Shown here: positions 1 through 12,695 of the stretch, piece by piece | How positions within the stretch are numbered: the first letter of the stretch is position 1 | How the letters are laid out: each line of letters begins with the position of its first letter | NCBI GenBank assembly: GCA_038502055.1 | Contig: JAXRKN010000044.1 | Location: 6,332,501 to 6,396,500 of the forward strand | From: Tanytarsus gracilentus | Lineage: Eukaryota > Arthropoda > Insecta > Diptera > Chironomidae | DNA: 64,000 nucleotides | Reading direction: 5' to 3' | Translations under genes and position numbers: made by a program | Notes under the pieces: generated by a model | Told to the model about the DNA's origin: nothing | Database searches by the model: none | What the model saw: the letters and a program-made list of their open reading frames with translations, nothing else

Positions 1-3000
1 TCCAGAAAAATTATCAATTTTCAAAAGTTTCAATGGTGAGAGAGAAAAAACTTTGTCCAATTTTAACCAACACAATTTTTTCATTCTAAAAATTGAACTT
101 GTTCATATTTCAATGAAAAAAGAGCGAGCGAGCTTTATCGATAAAAGTTGTCAAATCTAGCTCATACTGAGAGTAATTCGTAGAGCAAAAACTATTGAAT
201 AGATAAAAATAGAAATAAATTTGTTATAAATGTAACGTGATGTCTTATTCTGGTGAGGGCATAACAAAGTTTTTTCCTATATATTGAACTTTCTTAGTGT
301 TCGCCCGAGAGAGAAAAAATCGAGCATCACATTTTTTTGGCATTGAATCAGAAAAAAGGAGAAAATATTTTATTATTGAATTCAGGAGGGAAAAATTTCA
401 TGCATTTGGAAGAGAAAGCGAGAGTTTTCATTTTTATTTTTGCGAGGAAATTGATTTTTTCTTCTTTCTCATCGCTTTGACCGTGAAAAAGAAGCAAAAA
501 GGGTCAGAAGCGATTTCTTTTGTTTATGGGACGATCTGAAGGGTCTAAAATTATCGGGTTGAATGTGAGATCAATTATGTGCTTACAGCAAATTTAAATC
601 GTTTGCTTAAGCAAAAAAAACCACTTGTTAGGAGTTTGAGGCAATCCCATGGTATGTCCACAAACAATAAAACTTCATACATGTGGAAGCGTCTCAAATG
701 TCAAATATATCTCTGCACATATCAATTCATGGGATGAGTGTCATTTCGATGGGAGAGATAAAGATAAATGTCACTTTAGAGGGTTTTGCTTCTACAATTT
801 ATATTTTTTTCCAGCATATTTTCTCACTTAATGGATCATGTGTCAACACTTAAGTGACATAATAACACGTTTTTTAAATTCAAAATGTATTCACCTAAAA
901 ATTCTTTAAATGGGGAAGAAGACTTGAATGGAAATTTTAACTTTCTTGAGTGCTAAGAAGTTGTGAAAGCTTTTAAAAGTTGCACAAAACTTTTTTCTTT
1001 ATTCTTTTGGGAATACATCAATTATGTGCAAAAATTTACTTTTAAAAGTTGGAGAGGGTAAATTTTTTAACTATCTAGAATTTTCAAGAAAAAGCTCTTG
1101 GATGATTTTTTGAAAGCTCAAAAAATAAAAAAGTTGAAAATAATTTTGTTAAAGCTCAACAAATTAATAAAAGCATAAAATAAGTTTTACGAAAGCTCAA
1201 AAGATTTCAATAAAACTAAATAATTTATTCAAAAGTTCCTGAAAGTTTTTAATTAAGTTTTGAATTAAATATTTTTAATTAAACTCTTAAAAGCTGAAAG
1301 CTTCTTGAGTACTTAAAAAACTTAAAGTTTTATCAAAAAAAATTTAGAGATATTTTTTAAATATTTCACGCTAATTTAATGAATAAACATTTTATAAAAT
1401 AAGAGCTGGTTTAAGAAAATATGTAAACCAACAAAAAAAATTAAATTCTTTTCTGTCTAAAATTCTTAAAAACAATTCTAGAGAAATTTAAATTTAAATC
1501 AAGTTCCGTTCAAGGTCCAAACTTCATCATCAACTCTCTGTATCGCAAACCGACAAGGAATGTTCATTAATCAAACACTTTTCCCACAGAATAATGTACC
1601 GAGTCATTCCAGCACAGGAAGTATTTTGTAATAAAATTATCATACATCACATGAATCTACATTCACTCAAAAGAAGTTGAAATTATTCCACAGATGATGC
1701 AACCAACAACACTTCTCACACCACGCGACGCTCTTTAAAGCTCTTCTTGATTATCAAAGCAGTTTTGCTTACACTTTCAACTTTTCTCTCTCTCTCCTTC
1801 TTTTCTATTCAAGTGATTAAGCACTTCATACACACTTTATGCCAGAGCGTTCAATAGCTGCTCATATACACACATCTTGTTTTGATAGACTGGTAATTCA
1901 AAATATATCTTCTGTAAACATAATTTATAGCTCTTCAAATTTTCTTTTCTCTCTTTCTCTCATTTTCTATTTCTCGAAATTTTAATTTCAATCTTTTTTT
2001 TTCACTGCACACGAATTGTCGAAATGAGAGAAATGTTTTTAAATTATTTACATCCCAAATGAATGTCAAGGAGGAAAGAGAGAGCACTTGATATTTTTGT
2101 GGGTTTTTCTTCTTTGATTATTTTTTTCGCTTACAATTTAACTTTTATTAAATGTTCTTTGATGTTTCGCTAAATTTAAAGTTGTTGCATTCGCGGAGTG
2201 GGTTTAGGCTTTAATTATTTCACTCAGTAAGACCTTAATTTATGGATTTTTGCAACACTAGGTCAAATATGGCGCTCCTTGCTTGTTTTATTAAGGAGGC
2301 AAGTTTCCAATTTTTCACGTCTCTCGCAGTTCGACTTACAGTGCGAACTGAAGTAAGGATATGAAAATTATTCCGCCTGAGCCAAATCGGAGAGAAAATT
2401 ATCCTGAAAATTTTTCTTTAACCGTGAGAGAAAATGAGTGTAATTTTCCAAGCGCGAGATTTTCTCTCTCGTTGGAAGGAAAATGTGCTTTTAGAATTTC
2501 TCTCAGTTCCTCATCTAGTAATTTTACCGCTATCACTATCTATCGAGTACACCATGAGGAGAGTGCCTTGCCACATTATCGCAGCTCTAACAAACAATAA
2601 AATCTTTCTCCCCAAAGGCGACATTAATGAATCACGTAGTCAAAAAATATTTTCGTTTACACCTTTGAATTATATTCGCACTTCTTCTTTGATCTAGCAT
2701 TTTCTCATTAGATGTAACGTAAGATGAGATTTAATTAAAAATCAATGTTGAATTTTATCCTTGAATGGCTTCCAACTGAGGCAGAGAACAAAATGGAATT
2801 AAAGAATTAAAATAATTTTTCCAAATTTTAAATAAAAAAAGAGAGAAAATTTTATGGAACTAAAATACAAAGATAGCTGAGCTCTAATTTATTTAAAAAA
2901 TATCTAAATTAATTTGTTATCAAAAACGTTTTTAATTTATTCAAAAAATATCTAAATAATTTATTTTTTAAAAAGTTTTTAATTTATTCCCACTCAATTT

Positions 3001-3937
3001 ACAAAAATAATTTCTAAATTAAATTTTAATTGTTTATGGCAGTTGGCCCGAAATTTTAAAAGCACCCCAAAATTTTTCGTGTTAAAGAAAGTATAAATTT
3101 TTTTATTCCTAAGATAATTAAGCCGGAGCAATTTTTTATTCTGAAACGAACCCCATTAAAAATTAATTAATAAGCACGTTTTCTAAACCTTTCGTTGCTG
3201 TAAAGTATATAAAATATTTAAAATACCTTGTAGCGAACGGCAGACTTGAAACAAGTTAAAATCTGATCCATGACCTAGGCTAAGATGGAAAGTTTAACTA
3301 GGAGGAATTATGTTTCTTAAATCGAGGAATTTAGTAATTAAAATATTTGATGAAATTTTGTTTAAATTAAATAAAAATATTCTAGCAGAACTGAAAATAA
3401 AAAATCGAATAAAAATAATTGAAATTATAAATTTTTAAAAATAATTTTGAATCATCTAAATTTTGAAAACTTTCTTATTCTTTAATCGTCATGAATTTTT
3501 TTAAAAATTTACCATCCTTTGTTAGTTGTGCTGAAAATCATCTTGAAATGCAGTATGAATGAATCAAAACGATGATTATGGAAAGAAAAATTAGAAGAAA
3601 ATGATTATGTGAAAGAATCTCATTATTTTTTGCTTTCTCATAAATTCACTTTATTTTCAGATTAATATACTTTTCTTCAAACAACAACAATGATAATAAA
3701 TGTCACATATGGCATGCATTCAGTCGGTGATAAACTTTTCTCTCATCATTCTCTTTTAGTCATTTTTTAATTGAGCAAGAAAGCACCCTGGAATCTCATG
3801 CATGAATTTTTGGATATTTTTTATTTAATTTCAGAAAATCAGATCTTTAAAGTTTTGAATAAAAAAAATACTTTAAGTTTCTCTTTAAAATTGTGAGCAA
3901 AGCAAAATGTGTCAAAATTCTTTTATAAAAAAATAAT
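1..3937. other. Intergenic AT-rich region, no gene seen
   Basis: No open frame here has splice-site support or recognisable protein similarity; the short frames around 297-831 and 2361-2697 look like chance. The sequence has many CTCTCT/GAGAGA tracts (about 1780-2000 and 2310-2520) and homopolymer-rich AT stretches. A TTTATT near 3824 could be the minus-strand polyadenylation signal of the CRAL-TRIO gene that ends at 3938. Confidence 0.5.
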
Positions 3938-5644
3938 TCAAGGTTTTGTTTCATTAAATTCATTTTCTTTTAAAGTAAAAGTTGCAAAGTCGTGTTTTAA
4001 GAACATCTCTTCCAAGCTTTCAATGGGCGGTGCTTTGCGTTTAGGAGAAAGAATTCGGGTATCGCTATCATACGCCTCAGAATCTTCAGTGTCCGTATCA
4101 ATAAATTGTATGCTTTCACCATCGATCTCTACGTTCAGCGATTTACTATCCTCAGCGTCACAATAAATTTCATCGTCGTCCGATGCATTCAATTCCTCGT
4201 GTAATTCATTCTTTTGATTGTACTCTTCGACATTATGATTGTTATTATTATTATTATTGATGATTATCTCATCACAGCCCATGTTATATGACTCCAATCT
4301 CAGGAAATAGTCTCCATTATTTAAAATTCTCTGTCTCCATGTTGTGTTATCGAAGCTCGGTTGAGTGCCGCCATATTCTAAAAGTCAAGATATTAAAAAG
4401 TTTCATTTTAAAGAACACACCTGCTTACCTGATGGGAGGCAATCTTTTGGTATGTGTTTATACAAAGAATTTAAGTCACTACCGTGAAGATGAATCTTTA
4501 AAGATAAAAAATTAATTAAAGTTTTTCTCGCAATTTTTTTTGTCTTACTCTTCTGCGAATTTTATCCTTGAGAAATGGCTTGAGCATAGCTAAAATAGCA
4601 TCAAAGTAGAAAGGCTCATTTAATACATGAAAAGCTTTGAATCTCATTGGAAATGCTTCCTGAACAACTTCAACTGTCCGTTTCGCTAAGTGAGGTGATA
4701 AGTAACGAGCGTGAGCAAATCCCAGACCTGACATGTCGAGTAGCACAACGAGACCTCCGATTTGAACTGTTTGATTAATTAAACATCAATTAACAAGCAT
4801 TTAAGAATTAATGAAATTGATTTTCACCTTCTGGTAAGCGAATTGCGTCTTCGAGTGCGAGCACGTTGCTGCGAAACACATGCTCAACAGGCACTTTGTA
4901 AGGATCGCATTTTTCTGACATTGAAAAAGAATTGAAATGATTTATCATGTAATCATGGAATTTTCCTTCACTTTCGACATTTTTGTTGTGAAAAATGTTT
5001 TTAAAAATTCAAATTTTGAACCATATAGAAATTTTTAAGTTCAATTTTTGAATCTTAAAGAAAGTTCTCGAAAATTCAGATTTTGAACTAACAAATTTTT
5101 TTTAAGTTCAAATTCTGAACTTTAAAAGTAACCAAACATACCAACACGAAATAAATAAATTTGACGTCCCTGCTGATCTTTCGAGTTTAACATGCACTGA
5201 ATCTGCATCTCTAACATGTTTTTTAAATCAGTCGGAGGCGAGACGTGAAACAACTCCGGAGAATGTCCCTTCATCCAGTAGTACTTCTGCATCATTTTGA
5301 ATGCCTTCTCGACATCAAATTTTTTAGCACGAAGAAATCTCAAAAGAAAAGATTCGTCCTCACGGCCTTTACGACTAATCTCACTTGACGCAATCATGCT
5401 ACGGAGCTGTTTTATTTTCGCACACGCCTCATTATTCTCATTCAACTCTTTTTCTGCCTTTTCACGCCATGATTTATCTGAGAGAATAAAAATGAGTGTT
5501 TGAGGTAACTTTTTTTGCTTTTCGCTATCACTTACCTAAGCTACGATTTAATTCCGCTTCGAATTCAACGTGCGGGTCTGTTGAGAAATCACAGTTGATA
5601 CTTTTTGTTGGTGAATTTGACTTGCTTGATTTATTTGACTTCAT
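3938..5644 (-). CDS. CRAL-TRIO (SEC14-like) lipid-transfer protein with long acidic C-terminal tail, 6 exons
   Basis: Rebuilt minus-strand exons: 5536-5644, 5142-5477, 4828-4914, 4549-4766, 4429-4495 and 3938-4377. All introns are GT-AG, phases agree, and the chain gives 418 codons plus stop. Residues about 60-115 match the CRAL-TRIO N-terminal helical domain (FLLRFLRAKKFDVEKAF). Residues about 135-285 form the SEC14 lipid-binding fold, with IGGLVVLLDMSG, the AFPMRFKAFHVLNEP motif, LKPFLKDKIRRRIHLHGS, and LPSEYGG closing the pocket. Proteins of this family (clavesin, alpha-tocopherol transfer and retinaldehyde-binding-like) carry hydrophobic ligands or phosphoinositides between membranes; the ligand here is unknown. 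Most family members are near 300 residues. This one has about 125 extra residues: a run of seven Asn, then a very acidic Asp/Glu/Ser stretch, then a short basic patch. A second family member follows upstream at 8371-11648 on the same strand. Confidence 0.9.
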
Positions 5645-8370
5645 CTTTTGAGCTTTTTGCACTTGTTAAATATTTTTTATGGTAATAAATTTTTGTATAA
5701 TTTTTATTTGTGTGTCAGTTGAACAATTTGAACATCATCTAGAAAAAATCTGCGAGTAAGTTAAAGTTATTGAAAAAAGTTTTGTGACCATAATCTACCG
5801 CTTAATTGTTTTTCATTCCACTTAATTAATTTCTTCACAATGATTAACTAAAGCAAAATGCCAAGTTATAAGATTTATAAGACATGAAATTTATGAGTGC
5901 TAATTATTTGCACGTTGTATGATGAACTTTTAATGTGAGGGTGAAATAAATGCTCTCATCATTATTATTATGTGCTATTACATTTCCTCCCATAAGTTTG
6001 ATTTGTGGATGTTTGCACATGAGCTCCAATTTTTTATATTCAAAACACGTGAATGAATGCAGTGATGACATTTTTCAATATTTAAATGGTTTATTAAAAG
6101 GTTGGATATTAAAATTTTTGGAGGGGAATTTTATGTAAAATATTTGTAAAAAAATCTTTATCTTTAAGAAGATAATTTAAATTCAAGGTCTTTACAAAAG
6201 CAACTACGACTAACCCTTTTGAGACATTGTTAAATTTTTAAATCCTTATTAATATTTATTTATGCAAGAACTTATGTAAAAAATAAATTATTCACAATTT
6301 TTAATGCTCTAAAAATTTCAAGAAAGTCAAAGTTCTAAAAAATTAATTTTTTTTTAAATTCTTGAAAAATTGAAGAATAATTTTTACATTTTTAGCATTA
6401 AGAAGTCAGAATTTTTCGAAAGCTCATACTTGACGTTTTAAAGATTTCAACAATTTATTGAAAGATAAAAAGTAGATAGTTTTGATCTTTGGAATGAAGC
6501 CTTAACCTTCAACTTAAAAAATTACGCAATGTCTTAAAGTAGCAAAACTTTATTTCATATGAAAACAGTCCACATAAAAAAATCGATTCAATTAAAACTT
6601 TAAAGCCGGCCAGAGATTTTTTCTCGTACATTCAAAAAAAGCGGCAGATTATTTTTAGATTCGACATTTCATATGATTTTTCATGAGGAGATGAGAGAAG
6701 CATCTTGCACTTTCTATTTGTTTATCTAAGCGCGATTCCTCAAATCTCTGACCGTGAAAAAAGCGTGCGATAGTAAGTTGAAATTTACATCGTCAAAAAT
6801 AGGTTTTCAGTGTGTCAATATGTGTCCGAAGATTCATTTTATTGTGCTGGTCATGTATTTTTTCAATTCACTCGCGTTCATTAATGTTTCTTTTCGAAAT
6901 TTATATTTTTTTGAATTTAAAAGTTTATTTTTTAGTTTTAATCTCTTCAAACTTAATAAATTTTTCAGCTAATATTTCACAATTAAAAAGTGAGAGAGTA
7001 AATTAAAAATTTATTCGAAAGCTGTAATAATTTTTGAACAGTCTAATTATTTCAATTGCCGATATAATAAAGAATAAATTTTAATAATTATCTCATGACA
7101 TGATCAGTTTTCATATTTTCATGCTGATTAAAATTCAACCAGAATAATTTCTTCCACATCAAAAGTTCTGATAAACAGAGAAAAATTTTAATGGGTGGAG
7201 AAAATCGATAGAGTGAAGAGAAAAAGTTCAATGCGGGATTTTTCAAGGATTTCGCAAAGTATTTATGCTCATGATGAGATAACAATGAATTATGTGTCAC
7301 AAAACGTATCAAATGTTTATTTATTTGGATATTCACTCACTTCCACTGCAAAAAATACTTTATGGCTTGACAAACTTTCACCAAAAATTATAAATTTTTT
7401 CCAAAGTTTTTCTCTTTTTTTTTATTCTAAAATAAAATCTGTTGTCTATCAATTTTTTCTTAAAAAAATAAAAATCCACGATATTAAAAATATTTCAACT
7501 GACTACGGCTCGATGTCGTCTGCAACTGTATGTAAGGAATAGATTCGCGCATCAACTCAGTCTCTCAGCTGTGCTCCCAAAAGCATGCCTTTGAAAAAAA
7601 TGTTTACAATGCGAAAAAAGAGAAGTTTTTTGAGAGAAAAAATTGTCGGCAGAGAGGAAAAGAAAGAGCAACATTATGCAATACGGCCGCCAATTTTTTT
7701 GAATATGAAATTTCTTACGAATGATAATTGAGAGACTCATAAAAAACTTTTTAACAAACGAAAGTATGAGGAACTGGTATGGTCATGGAAGGGCACAGTG
7801 ACTAGGCTAAATAAAATTTATTAACATCAATCGAGAGACACGCAAGCGCACTAGTAAAACACTCACATGGCTCATTCACAAAAAAACTTACTACAGGTGT
7901 TTTAAAATTTGATGAATTAAAAAAATGGTTATGAAATTTATTAATCGGTAATTGGGTCATAATGGGTAAACTCAATCGGTCAAAGCTTTTTGTTACCGCA
8001 GCCAAAAAAGCATTTTTAAAATATTTTCGCACACCTCTCTTTTAATATTTCATTCGTAACAAAAATGTAAATTAATTTGCGCTTCATTTATTTATTGAAA
8101 ATGATTATAATTTTTTTTGCATAACTTTTGATGGCGATCAAAAATTAAATGTCTAAAAATTAATGTCGAGAATAATTTTTTAACAAACAATTATGTTTTA
8201 TTGCAAAAAAATCAATTTTTATTTCTTTTTCCTATTTGTGAATTATTAACAATTTTAAAAAATTATAAAAGTCAGCTTAAAACCTATTTTGTGTCTAAAA
8301 ATCTGACAATCCCTTTTCCATAAACAATAAATTAATGCCCTAATTATCACTAATGAATTCTTTGTTAATT
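5645..8370. other. Spacer between the two CRAL-TRIO genes
   Basis: This spacer should hold the promoter of the gene starting at 5644 and the 3' end of the gene ending at 8371; a TTTATT near 8196 would read AATAAA on the minus strand. A 115-codon plus-strand frame at 7195-7542 has no splice context, no recognisable domain and strongly AT-driven composition, so it is not called. No repeat element was recognised. Confidence 0.45.
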
Positions 8371-11300
8371 TTATATCGACTCGGCAACTATTAAATTGTG
8401 TTTCTTTTGTTTTTTCTTATCTTTACAACACTCATCTAAATTCGCATTAATTTTTGAATATCCAAATGTGATTGACTTATTTAAATAATCTTCTTGTTTG
8501 AACAAAAAATTGTTAAAATCATCGTAGTTAAGATCTTCGGCAAAACCGCCATAAGCCACTGGAAGTGATTCTTGACCTAGGTGCTCGTGTAGTGAAGAAT
8601 AATTGAAATAGTGGAAATAAACTTGTTCCTTGATCGCTTGATTTAGGAAAGGAAAGACAAGGTTGATTGCGGTGTTCATTAAAGAAGATGAGTTGACCAC
8701 ATGCACCTCCATGTTCTTGATTGGAATTAATTCTGCTTTCGATGACGCAACCTTCACATTGCCAGGTGCCAACCATTTCAACATCTTCCACGAATATCTA
8801 GAAAAAATAAATTTCAATCTTTAATAAATTAGATTCAGAACTTGAAAAGTCAATTTAAAACTTTAAGAGCTGATTGATTTTTTTTTGTTAAAATTTAAAG
8901 AAACTTTTTTAACAAAAATAAAAATTCGATTGTTGGAGAATCTCATCAAAATGTTTATCTTCATTTTAAGTTGAGATTAATTATGTTTTTCTTTAAGTTT
9001 ATGTAAATTATGTGTAAAGTCCATTCGACGGTACACAAACAGCATCGAGTTCAAAACAATTTTGTTTTTATTTTTTAGATTCGATTTTATTTTTATTGAT
9101 TTATCGAACCTTCTCGCTTATCAAAATATTTGCTTCATTTTTAAGATGAATAATACAAAACCTTCTCACTGGATCTTATTTAATTTCCCAACATCTCAGA
9201 ATTTGTTTTTAAATATATTTTTAATTTTTAGTCAACAAGTTTATTAAATTTTTTTAGACGTGTGTTGCAGCTCCCGAGGTGGACGTTCTCCGAGGAGACG
9301 TTCATTGTTGAGGGGGAAAAAAGGGGTATTTATACTCTATTCTTAAGAGAAATCTTAAGGGTTCTGCATGGTTTGCGTCTTCTTGGTAACACCAACGCGC
9401 TACCACTCAGTTATCAATCAATCAATCAATCAATCAAACAAGTTTATTAAAATTTTTTCATGATGGAAATTGATTCTTAAGGAGTATTTTAAAAATTAGG
9501 TCTTAATCCTCAGCTTGGCTTGCAAGTTATGAAAGGACACAAAAATGCACGAGTCTATCCTGCTAAACCCAGTTGCTCCCTCTTAGCAATCAATCAGTAA
9601 AAATAAAGAGTTCAATTGAGACGTTAAAAACTTTTCTCACTCACCCATTCATGTCGAGCAACACAACAATTCCATTTTCGATTGTTTCAATATCATTCAA
9701 CATCGTTTCGAACCACATGTCATCAAGTTGCGCTAAATCGAATAAATTTAAATTTCCAACGGCCGCTAAAAATAAATTAAATTTAAAATCTCAGGTTGAA
9801 AGTGAAGCTCATCAAAAAAACTCACACATTCGACTGAGATAAATTCTGCGACCCTTTATGTCTCGTCCCGGCAACATGAGTTTCGCATTTTGCTTCAAGA
9901 TGTCTTTACAATCTTTAAGTTCTTTGTTTAAAAACCATTTTGGATGATCATACTGAGAGAGTTGAGAACAAAAACATCAAAAATCATTTTTTTTGTCGAA
10001 CCTGACCTGCATCATAATTACCTTGAGCTTGAAAAGCTTCTTTATTCGGATAAAAGCGTCTGCCGCATTCCAATCGCAAACTGTTAGGAATCTAGTGAGA
10101 AATATGTCATCTGTTCTGATGTTTAAAATTGAGTGAGCTAAAAAAGAAATTGCACACTTTTATTAGTGAGTGTATCGATTAGGTTTAATGCACGTGATCG
10201 ATATATGGTAGTTATTGAAAGTGATAACAAACAGCTGAAAGATTCCCACATTGTTATGTGTTATTTATTATTGTATTCTCCATTTAAAATGATTGCATTT
10301 TTTTATGAGAGCATTTTGACCAGAATTTATCGCGTTTATTAAAATATTAATTGGTTTTGAAATTTTTTTTTCTTAAATTTAATATTTTTTATACATTTTT
10401 TAAGTCGACAAAAAATTACCTCAAAATCACTCCGTTTTAAGAAAGCCAATTTGTCAATAAAAATTTCAGTAAACAATATCGCGACAAAATAAGTAAATGA
10501 ATTTATAATTAATCAGCTTTATTAATTTATTGCGTTATATTTTAAAGTCCAAACAAAAATTACCAAGTGGTGACCATTAAACTTTATTGAAATCGCGACA
10601 TTGAAATTTTTTTAAAAATAATTGACATTCTAATAAGTCACAAATTCATTGTGAATTCAGGAGAGCACTCAATGGAGTGTCTAGGAAGAACGTCTTGAAC
10701 TTGAAACAATAAATTCAAAGGACAGTGTTCTTTCCGATGACAGCCAATTAAATTTTATCGACAAGTTTCGATCGCAATTGAGAGGCTTGCACGCGTTCTT
10801 AAAGACAATTAAGATTAAAAATAGTCAGCGGGTTATTGTGGGTGGGTTAGTCCTCTTTCTATTCAGAATAAGTCGTGTTCACTATTAATAATTCGATAGA
10901 TTTATTTATAAAGCTAAGACACAATAATTATGGGGGTCAATGCATTGCAAACTTGGAATTTAATTTGTTAAAAAAATAAATCGCAATTCTGTCACTTTCA
11001 TGATATTTCCTGGTGAAATTTTTAAATCTTTTCTTTGATGACTTTTTTGGAGTTTAAAAAGTGTTTCATAATATTTTTAAAGATCAACAAAAATTCTTAG
11101 CTTTTCTTTTCATTTTTATAAAATATTTTTGAACTTTTTGCTTCAGTGAAAAATATTTTTTTAATTTTAATTTATAAAAAATTTACTCATAAAAGAGAAT
11201 TTTTTTTGCGTCTTAAAAGCTCATTTTGCGAAATTGTTCCAAAAATAAAACATCTCATCATAAAAAAGTCGTAAAGAAATTACTTCAATACAATCGAAAT

Positions 11301-11648
11301 GACGCAATTAATTTTTAACTGTTAAACTTTTTCTCTTATTAACGAAAAATAATTCAAGGTCGTGTAAGTAATTTAAGTTACTGCACTTCAAGCCGTTGAC
11401 ACTTCTTTCTATTATTAAAAACTTGTTTTTATTTTTGTTTGTTAGAAATTTTTAAGTAGCAAAAAATTTCTTTTTCGCAGGTAGCTCGAATGGGTTCAAC
11501 TTGTTTATGCTTAAATTTTGAGCTATCAATCACTAAAAAGTTTGATCTTACCTTCGATCAATGATCTTAGTTCCTCGATTCGAAGTTGTTTTTCTTCATA
11601 ACTCAAGGGTGGAATTTGAAAGATTTTCACTGACTTCACTTCTGGCAT
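8371..11648 (-). CDS. CRAL-TRIO (SEC14-like) lipid-transfer protein, 5 exons
   Basis: Rebuilt minus-strand exons: 11552-11648, 10022-10137, 9826-9952, 9645-9765 and 8371-8797. Phases agree at every junction and the chain gives 295 codons plus stop, the normal length for an insect CRAL-TRIO protein. The start MPEVKSVKIFQIPPLSYEEK is typical of the family. The N-terminal helical domain shows DDIFLTRFLTVCDWNAADAF. The SEC14 fold follows with GRDIKGRRIYLSRM, GIVVLLDMNGYSWKML, IKNMEVHVVNSSS and LPVAYGG. Expected role is carriage of a hydrophobic small molecule or lipid; the ligand is unknown. It is clearly diverged from the neighbouring family member at 3938-5644, so any tandem duplication is old. 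Intron 1 is 1.4 kb. Intron 4 (8798-9644) contains a retroposed fragment at 9256-9435. Confidence 0.9.
9256..9435 (+). mobile_element. Retroposed fragment (LINE 3' end or SINE) with (AATC)n tail and direct repeats
   Basis: A 180-bp segment inside intron 4 of the second CRAL-TRIO gene has a higher G+C start (GTTGCAGCTCCCGAGGTGG) and ends in five to six AATC repeats. It is flanked by near-identical direct repeats at 9233-9255 and 9436-9458 sharing AACAAGTTTATTAAA plus a T run. A simple-repeat tail with long target duplications is the signature of target-primed reverse transcription. Just before the tail, the reverse strand reads CTGAGTGGTAGCGCGTTGG, close to a tRNA A box. No B box was found, so either a LINE 3' end or an odd tRNA-derived SINE is possible. 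Confidence 0.6.
9470..9600 (+). repeat. Possible second degenerate AATC-tailed fragment
   Basis: Sequence ending in CTCTTAGCAATCAATCAG lies 140 bp after the better-supported retroposed fragment and has the same tail motif in the same orientation. Its reverse strand again reads tRNA-like (GAGCAACTGGGTTTAGCAGG). There are no clear flanking duplications. This is weak and rests on tail similarity only. Confidence 0.25.
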
Positions 11649-12695
11649 GATAATTTTTTTGTCAATATTGTATTTCACTTAAATTTTTTTCGATAATGAT
11701 CCAATTGATTTATTTTATGTGTTTTATTTCTCAAATAATATTCTTTACTTGCTGACCGCTCATATCAAACTAATGACAGTTTCTCATTACAGTCGTTTAA
11801 TAACACTTTCAACAATGTGACATGAACAAAAAATAAACTTCGTTTAACGTTCGAGTGAACGAGAGCTTTGAGAAACTTTTTTTTGTGTCAGTTGAGCTTT
11901 CGAGTCGAGAACAGTGGCGTAACTAAATATCTTCAATTATTTACTTATTCCCTGCGTGGGACATGAAAACCGTTGGGGACGTAAATTTAAATAAAAGTAG
12001 ATTGAAAATACGTTGGGGAGGAGATTTAAATTTTATTTGTATGAGGATTTTTTGAATTTTAACGGTAACATTTGGCCATGTCCCACGCAGGATTTATTCA
12101 TGTACTAGTATTTTGTTAAAAAGTATCCAACTCTTGTTTCTTAGAGTTTTTAATCTAAGTTCGGTTAATGTCCAACAATTTTAAAAGATTACGGAAACGT
12201 TTAATGCAACAAAAGCTTATACATGGTTGAGATTGATCTGCTGGAATAAATTAATTAGATTCAGCAGTTTTTTTCTTCTTAAATGATTTATTTCAAGGTT
12301 TTAAAACTTTTAGGAACTTTTAAAAAATTACAAAAACTCATCAAAATTTATTCAAATATTTTTATTGTTTTTAAAAATATTTTAAACAAAAATTTACTCA
12401 ATTCCACATTTTAAGTGTTAACAGAACGTAAACAAAAAAATTATTTGTATCTTTGATACTTTTTAAATCGATGATACATTAAATTTTTACAATTAAATTG
12501 TCAACATCATGGTGAATATAGAAATTCACTGGGTGGATCCTAGAGAAGAAAATGTTCTAAAAAATTCTACTTGTGATAAATTTTTAATCCATATCCGATA
12601 TATATGTAAAGTTAGGTAGGTGTGCATTTTGAAAAGGGATCGATTTAAAGTTTTCTCTTGTCTTTAAATTTGATAAAACTCATGGTTGAAATTTT
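11649..12695. other. Spacer between CRAL-TRIO promoter and NTPase 3' end, containing a small inverted-repeat element
   Basis: The spacer holds the upstream region of the CRAL-TRIO gene starting at 11648 and the 3' flank of the nucleotidase gene ending at 12696. Apart from the inverted-repeat element at 11951-12091 the sequence is AT-rich and featureless. Confidence 0.45.
11951..12091. mobile_element. Short MITE-like element, 15-bp terminal inverted repeats
   Basis: CCTGCGTGGGACATG at 11951-11965 is exactly reversed and complemented as CATGTCCCACGCAGG at 12077-12091. Inside, a CGTTGGGGA-containing motif occurs twice. The total is 141 bp with no coding capacity. Flanks share TTATT near both ends, but a precise target duplication cannot be fixed. 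The layout fits a miniature inverted-repeat element about 300 bp upstream of the CRAL-TRIO start codon. Confidence 0.5.

Noticed and set aside
7195..7542. 115-codon frame as a gene
   Set aside because: AT-driven composition, no recognisable domain, and no splice or promoter signal; overlaps an antisense frame.
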